Part shown: in pieces, positions 1-4,960 of the stretch
How positions within the stretch are numbered: the first letter of the stretch is position 1
Layout: each line of letters opens with the position of its first letter
NCBI GenBank assembly: GCA_030425745.1
Contig: JAUHZW010000144.1
Coordinates: 1-5,758, forward strand
DNA: 5,758 nucleotides
Direction: 5' to 3'
Origin: Actinomycetes bacterium
Lineage (GTDB): Bacteria > Actinomycetota > Actinomycetes > S36-B12
Program-made: the position numbers and the translations under genes
The notes under the pieces: model-generated
Database searches by the model: none
Told to the model about the DNA's origin: nothing
Seen by the model: the letters and a program-made list of their open reading frames with translations, nothing else

Positions 1-66
1 GGCACCGTGGGGATCGTCTCCGGCCTCTACGGCCTGGCCAGCGGACGAGTCACCTGGCTGCCCTAG
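1..66 (+). CDS. 3' end of an unidentified upstream gene (partial)
   Basis: Frame 1 is open from the window edge to a TAG at 64-66 and encodes 21 residues, starting GTVGIVSGLYGLASG and ending in TWLP. The stretch is hydrophobic and glycine-rich, so it could be a membrane segment or a buried C-terminal strand, but 21 residues are too few to assign a family. In actinobacteria the gene before hrcA is often hemW or a small conserved protein; nothing here confirms either. The gene is co-directional with hrcA and ends 134 bases before its ATG. No hairpin followed by a T-run is seen after the stop, so read-through into the hrcA operon cannot be excluded. The main doubt is whether this frame is truly coding. 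Confidence 0.5.
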   Translation, partial: GTVGIVSGLYGLASGRVTWLP

Positions 67-77
67 CCCCGCCTCCG

Positions 78-113
78 CGAGTGGTCACTCCCCGTCCGAG
101 TGGTCACTCCCCG
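78..113. repeat. Tandem 17-bp direct repeat upstream of hrcA
   Basis: The 17-mer CGAGTGGTCACTCCCCG occurs exactly twice, at 78-94 and 97-113, with 2 bases between copies (period 19 bp, nearly two helical turns). Each copy contains a small inverted repeat, GAGTG-GT-CACTC. The facing halves of the two copies also form CACTC-N7-GAGTG (86-102), which resembles the CIRCE core but with a 7-base rather than 9-base spacer. It lies 37-72 bases upstream of the CIRCE operator and just upstream of the expected promoter -35 region. It could be a second operator or activator site, or a chance duplication. No regulator can be named from the sequence. Confidence 0.75.
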
Positions 114-118
114 CACGT

Positions 119-140
119 GTGATGAGGGATCGTCCATCAC
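119..140. repeat. Short inverted repeat GTGATG-N10-CATCAC
   Basis: GTGATG at 119-124 is the exact reverse complement of CATCAC at 135-140, with 10 bases between. It sits between the tandem repeat and the -10 hexamer, overlapping where the -35 region should be. A 6-bp stem with a 10-base loop is weak and has no T-run, so it is a poor terminator. A regulator site or chance are both possible. Confidence 0.4.
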
Positions 141-150
141 GGCGTACACT
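120..150 (+). promoter_or_regulatory. Candidate sigma70-type promoter for the hrcA operon
   Basis: TACACT at 145-150 fits the actinobacterial -10 pattern TANNNT. A -35 is poorly defined: TGATGA at 120-125 (19-base spacing) is the best of weak options. Transcription would then start near 156-158, inside the CIRCE element, where bound HrcA would block RNA polymerase. The placement is inferred from the operator position and the hexamer; the -35 is the weak part. Confidence 0.45.
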
Positions 151-176
151 TGGCACTCACAGTCGCTGAGTGCCAG
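150..176. promoter_or_regulatory. CIRCE operator (HrcA binding site)
   Basis: Left arm TTGGCACTC (150-158), 9-base spacer (159-167), right arm GAGTGCCAG (168-176). The arms pair at 8 of 9 positions, with the outermost base the exception. Spacer length and GCACTC/GAGTGC cores match the CIRCE consensus TTAGCACTC-N9-GAGTGCTAA; the inner GG/CC variant is what high-GC actinobacteria usually carry. It lies 24 bases upstream of the hrcA ATG and abuts the -10 hexamer, the standard autoregulatory arrangement. HrcA dimers bind here at normal temperature and release on heat shock. Confidence 0.95.
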
Positions 177-200
177 ATCGTCGAAGTGGGGTGGGACCGC

Positions 201-1232
201 ATGCAGGAGGAGCGTCGCCTCGCCGTGCTGCGTGCCATCGTGCAGGACTATGTCGCCACCCATGAGCCGGTCGGCTCCAAGACGCTCGTCGAGCGCCACA
301 ACCTCGGGGTCTCACCGGCGACCATCCGCAACGACATGGCAGCGCTGGAGGAGGAGGGCTACATCGCCCAGCCCCACACAAGCGCCGGGCGCGTGCCGAC
401 CGATCTCGGCTACCGGCTCTTCGTGGACCGCCTCAGCGAGGTCAAGCCCCTGAGCTCGCCCGAGCGACGGGCCATCCAGCGCTTCCTCGATGAGGCCGTC
501 GACCTCGACGATGTCATGGCGCGCACGGTGCGCCTGCTGGCGCAGATCACCCAGCAGACAGCACTCGTGCAGTACCCGTCGCTCACCCGCAGCACCATCC
601 GGCACATCGAACTCGTGCCCGTGAGCAGCACGCGGGTGATGATGGTGATCATCACCGACACCGGCCGCGTGGAGCAGCGCACGGTCGAGTGCGCGCAGCC
701 GGTGGAGGAGGGCACGGTCGGTGACCTGCGCTCCCGACTCGGCGTCGCCCTGTCCGGAAAGACCTTCGCCGAGGTCCCCGAGGCCCTGACGGACATCGAG
801 GATCCGTTCGCGGCCGAGGACCGTCCGCTTGTTCGGGTCGTCGTCAGCCACCTTCTGGAGGCCCTGACCGAGCGAGCCGACGAGCGGATCATGATGAGCG
901 GCACGGCGCACCTGGCGCGCTACGGGCAGGCGTTCCCACTGGCGATCCAGCCAGTGCTGGAGGCCCTTGAGGAGCAGGTCGTCCTCATGAGGCTGCTCGG
1001 TGAGGCGACCACCCAGCCCGGCGTGATGGTGCGCATCGGTCGGGAGAACCCGGTCGAGGGGCTGGAGGCCACCAGCGTCATCACCGCCCGGTACGCCCAC
1101 GGTGAGCAGGCAGTAGCCTCCTTGGGCGTCGTGGGCCCGACCCACATGGACTATCCGGGAACGATGGCGTCCGTGCACGCGGTCGCCCGATATGTCAGCC
1201 GCATTCTCGACGAGCAGCAGGGATCCAGGTGA
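201..1232 (+). CDS. hrcA: Heat-inducible transcription repressor HrcA
   Basis: This 343-residue protein, typical in length for the family, is the repressor that binds CIRCE and shuts off chaperone genes until heat shock. In other bacteria its folding depends on GroEL, which links its activity to misfolded-protein load. The N-terminal winged helix is clear: EERRLAVLRAIVQDYV (3-18), the EPVGSK motif (22-27) and the recognition segment GVSPATIRNDM (36-46), followed by GYIAQPHTSAGRVPTDLGYR. The C-terminal block HMDYPGTMASVHAVARYVSRIL is also characteristic. I chose ATG 201 because it gives the family's usual EERRL start and has a G-rich stretch (186-196) just upstream. The frame stays open back to a TTG at 150, but that start would put the CIRCE operator inside the gene and add 17 atypical residues. 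The stop overlaps the dnaJ start by 4 bases, so HrcA and DnaJ should be made together. Confidence 0.96.
   Translation: MQEERRLAVLRAIVQDYVATHEPVGSKTLVERHNLGVSPATIRNDMAALEEEGYIAQPHTSAGRVPTDLGYRLFVDRLSEVKPLSSPERRAIQRFLDEAVDLDDVMARTVRLLAQITQQTALVQYPSLTRSTIRHIELVPVSSTRVMMVIITDTGRVEQRTVECAQPVEEGTVGDLRSRLGVALSGKTFAEVPEALTDIEDPFAAEDRPLVRVVVSHLLEALTERADERIMMSGTAHLARYGQAFPLAIQPVLEALEEQVVLMRLLGEATTQPGVMVRIGRENPVEGLEATSVITARYAHGEQAVASLGVVGPTHMDYPGTMASVHAVARYVSRILDEQQGSR
1219..1223 (+). promoter_or_regulatory. Ribosome binding site of dnaJ
   Basis: AGGGA ends 5 bases before the GTG start at 1229 and lies inside the last codons of hrcA. It supports the GTG start used in the GTGA overlap. Confidence 0.6.
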
Positions 1233-2359
1233 GCACCGACTACTACGCCCTCCTCGGGGTCTCTCGCGACGCATCGCCGGAGGACATCAAGAAGGCCTAC
1301 CGACGCCTCGCCCGTGAGCTTCATCCGGACGTGAACCCGGATCCGGAGCATCAGGAGAAGTTCAAGGCCGTCACCGCCGCCTACGAGGTCCTCTCGGATC
1401 CGGAGAAGCGGCAGATGTACGACCTCGGTGGCGACCCGCTCTCGTCTGCTCGCGGCGGCGGATTCGGCGCCGGGGGCTTCGACTTCGGCGACATCATGGA
1501 TGCCTTCTTCGGCGGGGGTTCGCCACGGGGCCCGCGGACCCGGGCTCGCCGTGGGCAGGATGCCCTGATCCGGATCCAGATCGACCTCGCCGACGCCGTG
1601 TTCGGCAGCACGCGAGAGCTGACTGTCGACACGGCCGTCGCATGCGGCTCGTGCGACGCATCCGGCATGGCGGCCGGAACGTCCACGGAGACCTGCGCGA
1701 TGTGCAAGGGGCGGGGCGAGATCCAGCAGGTGCAGCGCTCGTTCCTCGGGCAGGTCATGACCTCGCGCCCGTGCCCTCAGTGCCAGGGATTCGGCACGAC
1801 GATCCCGCACCCGTGCACCGAGTGCTCCGGCGATGGCCGAGTGCGCACCCGGCGCACCCTCACCGTGGAGATCCCTCCCGGGGTCGACAGCGGCACGCGC
1901 ATCCAGCTGTCCGGCGAGGGTGAGGTGGGCCCCAACGGCGGCCCTGCCGGTGATCTGTTCGTCGAGATCATCGTCAAGGCGCACGAGCTGTTCGAACGAC
2001 GAGGCGACGAGCTGCACTGCCTGGTGACCGTGCCCATGACCGCGGCAGCCCTCGGCACGAGCGTGACACTCGACACGCTCGACGGTCCTGTTGATGTCGA
2101 GATCTCATCTGGCACTCAGCCGGGCGAGACCGTGACCGTGCGGGGCCATGGCGCCGCACGTCTTCGCTCCGCCGGACGCGGGGATCTGCACGTGCATCTG
2201 TCGGTCCAGACCCCGACCGCACTCGACGCGGAGCAGCAGCGACTCCTGCAGGAACTCGCGGACCTGCGGGCCGAGAGCACCGTCCAGGTGGGACAGGGCG
2301 GCGAGCACTCCGGCGGGGGCCTGTTCTCCCGCATCAAGGACGCGTTCAGCGCGCGGTGA
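1229..2359 (+). CDS. dnaJ: Type I J-domain co-chaperone DnaJ (DnaJ2-like)
   Basis: This 376-residue Hsp40 co-chaperone delivers unfolded clients to DnaK and stimulates its ATPase. Domains in order: J domain at about 4-66 with the essential HPD triad at 32-34; a Gly/Phe-rich linker at about 67-100; a zinc-binding region with four CxxC pairs at 139/142, 156/159, 182/185 and 196/199; then the C-terminal client-binding and dimerisation region. All eight zinc cysteines are present. The last three repeats are standard CxxCxGxG (CAMCKGRG, CPQCQGFG, CTECSGDG), while the first reads CGSCDASG, with Ala for the middle Gly. The tail GGGLFSRIKDAFSAR after a Gly-rich spacer resembles actinobacterial DnaJ2 proteins. 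In that phylum, dnaJ1 usually sits with dnaK-grpE under HspR and dnaJ2 follows hrcA, so this is probably the second copy; that is inferred from position. It starts with GTG overlapping the hrcA stop. Confidence 0.96.
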   Translation: MSTDYYALLGVSRDASPEDIKKAYRRLARELHPDVNPDPEHQEKFKAVTAAYEVLSDPEKRQMYDLGGDPLSSARGGGFGAGGFDFGDIMDAFFGGGSPRGPRTRARRGQDALIRIQIDLADAVFGSTRELTVDTAVACGSCDASGMAAGTSTETCAMCKGRGEIQQVQRSFLGQVMTSRPCPQCQGFGTTIPHPCTECSGDGRVRTRRTLTVEIPPGVDSGTRIQLSGEGEVGPNGGPAGDLFVEIIVKAHELFERRGDELHCLVTVPMTAAALGTSVTLDTLDGPVDVEISSGTQPGETVTVRGHGAARLRSAGRGDLHVHLSVQTPTALDAEQQRLLQELADLRAESTVQVGQGGEHSGGGLFSRIKDAFSAR

Positions 2360-3135
2360 CCGCTCCCGTCTTCCTGCTCCCGGCGCCGGCCCTCGACGAG
2401 GTGCAGGCCGGTGACGAGGTCGTGCTCGATGGCCCGGAAGGGCGTCACGCGGTCAGCGTCGTGCGCATGACTCAAGGCGAACCGATCATCCTCGTGGACG
2501 GTGCCGGACGTCGGGCCATGGGCACCGTGGTCGGCACGCAGGGCCGTGAGGCCGCGACGGTGCTGGTGAACGCCGTCATCGTCGATCCGGATCCGCAGCC
2601 GCGCATCACCGTCGTCCAGGCGCTTCCCAAGGGTGAACGCGGCGAGCTGGCGGTCGAACTCCTGACCGAGATCGGAGTCGATGTCATCGTGCCCTGGGCC
2701 GCGCAGAACTGTGTTGCCCAATGGAAGGGGGATCGCGCTGAGCGGGGCCACCGTCGGTGGCTCGATGCCTCCCGTGCCGCCGCGAAGCAGTCCCGTCGCT
2801 CACGGTTCCCCGAGGTGGCCCCCCTGCATCGCACGGAGCAGGTCGTGGCGCTCGTGGAGTGGGCCGATGTGGGCATCATCCTGCACGAGACGGCGACGAT
2901 GCCGATCGGCGCGCTGCCGACTCCCACCCGCGGAGAGGTGGTCCTCGTCGTCGGTCCGGAGGGTGGCCTCACGGATGCCGAACTGGCCGCCTTCGAGGCC
3001 GCTGGGGCCCAGATCGCCCTGCTCGGCCCGACCGTTCTGCGCACCTCGTCTGCCGGGATCGCTGCGGTGTCCGCGCTTCTGGCCGGGTCATCTCGCTGGG
3101 GTGCCCGCGCCGATTCGAACGGGATGGGAGGATGA
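2356..3135 (+). CDS. rsmE: 16S rRNA (uracil(1498)-N3)-methyltransferase RsmE
   Basis: This 259-residue SPOUT-class enzyme uses S-adenosylmethionine to methylate N3 of U1498 (E. coli numbering) in 16S rRNA, near the decoding site on the assembled 30S subunit. An N-terminal PUA-like domain (about 1-75, with GRHAVSVVRM) binds RNA. The C-terminal trefoil-knot domain shows QALPKGER, the AAKQSRR segment (canonically a.EQ..R), VVGPEGG at 198-204 and VLRTSSAG at 227-234. The last two form the cofactor knot; LRTSSAG is a mild variant of the common LRTETA. The GTG start overlaps the dnaJ stop as GTGA. The nearest purine-rich stretch (AAGGA, 2336-2340) is 15 bases away, too far for an ordinary ribosome site, so translation probably depends on ribosomes finishing dnaJ. 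The last 15 or so residues (GSSRWGARADSNGMGG) look like a non-conserved tail. Confidence 0.95.
   Translation: MTAPVFLLPAPALDEVQAGDEVVLDGPEGRHAVSVVRMTQGEPIILVDGAGRRAMGTVVGTQGREAATVLVNAVIVDPDPQPRITVVQALPKGERGELAVELLTEIGVDVIVPWAAQNCVAQWKGDRAERGHRRWLDASRAAAKQSRRSRFPEVAPLHRTEQVVALVEWADVGIILHETATMPIGALPTPTRGEVVLVVGPEGGLTDAELAAFEAAGAQIALLGPTVLRTSSAGIAAVSALLAGSSRWGARADSNGMGG
3126..3132 (+). promoter_or_regulatory. Strong ribosome binding site of the HIT gene
   Basis: GGGAGGA is the best Shine-Dalgarno sequence in the window and ends 7 bases before the ATG at 3140. It lies in the last codons of rsmE. It fixes the HIT start even though that frame stays open far upstream into rsmE. Confidence 0.85.
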
Positions 3136-3139
3136 CGGC

Positions 3140-3484
3140 ATGAGCGACTGCCTGTTCTGCGCCATCGTTGCCGGGGACATCCCCGCGGACATCGTCCACC
3201 GCGACGATGATGCCGTGGCCTTCCGCGACATCGACCCGCAGGCTCCGGTGCACATCCTGGTCATCCCTACGTCGCATCACGCGAATGCGACGGAACTGGC
3301 TGCCGCCGACCCTGCTGCGGCAGGCGGACTCCTGGCGCTGGCGGGCAGCATCGCAGAGTCCGAGGGCATCGCCGACTCCGGCTATCGCATCGTGACCAAC
3401 ACGGGTGAGGGTGCAGGGCAGTCCGTCCACCATGTCCACTTCCACCTCCTCGGGGGCCGCGACCTGCAATGGCCTCCCGGATGA
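3140..3484 (+). CDS. HIT-family (Hint-like) nucleotide hydrolase
   Basis: This 114-residue protein is the usual length for a histidine-triad hydrolase of the Hint branch. Such enzymes act on purine nucleoside phosphoramidates or acyl-adenylates, releasing AMP. The active site is H98-V-H100-F-H102 in SVHHVHFHLLGG, with H100 the expected nucleophile by family knowledge. Also seen are CLFC at 4-7 (a cysteine pair often joined to zinc binding in this branch), the fold segment PVHILVIPTSHH, the loop NTGEGAGQ, and the terminal WPPG typical of the branch. The true substrate is unknown. It starts 4 bases after rsmE with its own strong ribosome site and is followed 13 bases later by phoH. Its place between rRNA modification genes is conserved in actinobacteria, but I can infer no specific link to ribosomes. 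Confidence 0.94.
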   Translation: MSDCLFCAIVAGDIPADIVHRDDDAVAFRDIDPQAPVHILVIPTSHHANATELAAADPAAAGGLLALAGSIAESEGIADSGYRIVTNTGEGAGQSVHHVHFHLLGGRDLQWPPG

Positions 3485-3488
3485 GCTC

Positions 3489-3492
3489 AGGA
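3489..3492 (+). promoter_or_regulatory. Ribosome binding site of phoH
   Basis: AGGA ends 5 bases before the ATG at 3498, in the 13-base gap after the HIT stop. It supports that ATG over a start further upstream in the same frame, which runs back into the HIT gene. Confidence 0.6.
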
Positions 3493-3497
3493 TCCGC

Positions 3498-4481
3498 ATG
3501 AGTCAGACCGCATCAGACCGTCCGCAGGCAGCGACCACGATCGTCGTACCGGCCTCGCAGCAGATGGTGTCCCTGCTGGGCCCGGAGGACGCGTACCTGC
3601 GCCTCGTCGAGAAGGCCTTCGCCGACGCCGACATCCTCGCCCGAGGCAATGAGATCACCGTCACCGGCGATCCCGACGACGTCGCCATGATCGACACGCT
3701 CGTCGCCGAGATGCTGGCCGTGCTGCGCACCGGGCAGGCGCTGAGCGTCGAATCCGTCGAGCGCAGCATCAGCCTCCTGCGCGGGGGCACGCGGCCCACC
3801 GAGGTGCTGACATCGAACATCCTCAGCAACCGCGGGCGCACGATCCGAGCCAAGACCCTCAACCAGAAGCGCTACGTCGACGCGATCGACCAGAACACGA
3901 TCGTCTTCGGCATCGGCCCGGCCGGTACCGGCAAGACCTACCTCGCCGTCGCGAAGGCAGTTCAGGCCTTGCAGGACAAGCGGATCAACCGCATCGTCCT
4001 GACCCGCCCGGCGGTCGAGGCCGGGGAGCGCCTCGGCTTCCTGCCCGGCAGTCTGTCGGAGAAGATCGATCCCTACCTGCGCCCGCTGTACGACGCGCTG
4101 CACGACATGATCGATCCGGACTCGATCCCGCGGCTCATCACGAGCGGCACCATCGAGATCGCGCCCCTGGCCTACATGCGGGGGCGCACTCTCAACGATT
4201 CCTTCATCATCCTCGACGAGGCGCAGAACACCTCGGCCGAACAGATGAAGATGTTCCTCACCCGGCTCGGATTCGGGTCGACCATCGTCGTCACCGGCGA
4301 CATCACCCAGGTCGACCTGCCGGGCGGCACCACCAGCGGCCTGCGCGCGGTGACCGAGATCCTGCAGGACATCGACGACGTCGCGTTCTGCCGGCTCACG
4401 TCTCACGACGTCGTCCGGCACAAGCTCGTCGGGAAGATCGTCGATGCCTACGAACGTCACGATGCGAAGCAGGGGTCGTGA
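3498..4481 (+). CDS. phoH: PhoH-family ATPase (YbeZ-like)
   Basis: This 327-residue protein is a cytoplasmic P-loop ATPase resembling the helicase core of superfamily 1. The N-terminal part (about 1-105) looks like the KH-like RNA-binding region of YbeZ/PhoH proteins (DAYLRLVEKAF, then ARGNEITVTGDPDDV). The ATPase domain follows, with Walker A GPAGTGKT at 140-147, the ALTRPAVEAGERLGFLPGS-type block (here VLTRPAVEAG...), Walker B ILDEAQN at 238-244, and VVTGDITQVDLP as the next motif. Escherichia coli YbeZ works beside YbeY, and ybeY follows here with a 4-base overlap, so a shared role in RNA processing is the best inference; the biochemical role of the family is not settled. The phosphate-starvation name is historical and no Pho box is visible. 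The frame continues upstream to 3405 inside the HIT gene, but ATG 3498 with AGGA in front gives the expected N-terminus. Confidence 0.94.
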   Translation: MSQTASDRPQAATTIVVPASQQMVSLLGPEDAYLRLVEKAFADADILARGNEITVTGDPDDVAMIDTLVAEMLAVLRTGQALSVESVERSISLLRGGTRPTEVLTSNILSNRGRTIRAKTLNQKRYVDAIDQNTIVFGIGPAGTGKTYLAVAKAVQALQDKRINRIVLTRPAVEAGERLGFLPGSLSEKIDPYLRPLYDALHDMIDPDSIPRLITSGTIEIAPLAYMRGRTLNDSFIILDEAQNTSAEQMKMFLTRLGFGSTIVVTGDITQVDLPGGTTSGLRAVTEILQDIDDVAFCRLTSHDVVRHKLVGKIVDAYERHDAKQGS

Positions 4482-4960
4482 GCGAGCCTCCTCCAGCAGC
4501 GACGGCACGACCCCACGTCTCGATCACCGACGAGTGTGGGGCCGACGTGGATCTCGAGGCGCTCACGGCGCTGGTGCCCCACCTGTTGGCGTCCCTGCGA
4601 CTGCATCCGGACTGCGAGCTGTGCATCACGCTCGTCAGCGTCGAGCGGATGACCGATCTGCATGTGGAGTGGATGGACGAGCCGGGGCCCACCGACGTGC
4701 TGTCCTTCCCGATGGATGAGCTGCGCAGTGCACCGGCTGGCGAGGATCCCGTCGCCGGCGTCCTCGGAGACATCGTGCTCTGCCCGGAGTTCGTCGCTGC
4801 GCAGGCCGCCGAGAAGGGGCGATCGGTGGATGACGAACTCGCCTTCCTCGTGACCCATGGCATGCTCCACCTGATCGGCTACGACCACGCCACCCAAGAG
4901 GAGTATGACGCCATGTTCGCCCTCCAGGACGATCTGCTCGCGTCATGGAGCCGATCATGA
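4478..4960 (+). CDS. ybeY: rRNA maturation RNase YbeY
   Basis: This 160-residue, zinc-dependent single-strand endoribonuclease is implicated in 16S rRNA 3'-end maturation and 70S quality control. The metal site HGMLHLIGYDH at 127-137 supplies the three histidines (127, 131, 137) of the H-x3-H-x5-H signature. The upstream block GPTDVLSFPMDE and the segment GVLGDIVLCPEF are both characteristic of the family. The GTG start forms a GTGA overlap with the phoH stop. AGGGG at 4471-4475 is only 2 bases from that GTG, which is poor spacing, so coupling to phoH translation is likely. The first ten or so residues (SEPPPAATAR) look like a disordered leader. The stop overlaps the next gene by 4 bases. Confidence 0.95.
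   Translation: MSEPPPAATARPHVSITDECGADVDLEALTALVPHLLASLRLHPDCELCITLVSVERMTDLHVEWMDEPGPTDVLSFPMDELRSAPAGEDPVAGVLGDIVLCPEFVAAQAAEKGRSVDDELAFLVTHGMLHLIGYDHATQEEYDAMFALQDDLLASWSRS
4947..4950 (+). promoter_or_regulatory. Ribosome binding site of the CBS/DUF21 gene
   Basis: GGAG lies 6 bases before ATG 4957. A second in-frame ATG at 4945 would overlap this site and has no purine-rich sequence of its own, so 4957 is preferred. Confidence 0.6.

Noticed and set aside
312..1274. Long open frame of 320 codons on the minus strand opposite hrcA
   Set aside because: It mirrors the codon structure of a high-GC gene, lies opposite well-recognised HrcA, and its translation has the His/Asp/Arg-rich look of a shadow frame with no known motif.
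1335..2595. Recurrent GATCCGGA/GGATCC words in several genes
   Set aside because: They arise from Asp-Pro and Ile-Arg codons in a GC-rich genome at irregular spacing, not from an interspersed repeat.
2681..3139. Upstream extension of the HIT gene frame into rsmE, suggesting a fusion protein
   Set aside because: The extension overlaps the conserved RsmE domain, has no recognisable content, and a strong ribosome site precedes the ATG at 3140.
3405..3497. Upstream extension of the phoH frame into the HIT gene
   Set aside because: It overlaps the HIT catalytic motif and adds a Ser/Thr-rich stretch unlike PhoH proteins. ATG 3498 with AGGA gives the normal start.
3503..3520. Short direct repeat TCAGACCG at 3503-3510 and 3513-3520
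   Set aside because: It lies in the first codons of phoH and reflects similar codons (SQTASDR). There is no sign of a regulatory or slippage role.
3513..4508. Minus-strand open frame of 331 codons opposite phoH
   Set aside because: Same shadow effect. The + strand encodes Walker A, Walker B and the other PhoH motifs, while the minus translation is low-complexity and unrecognisable.
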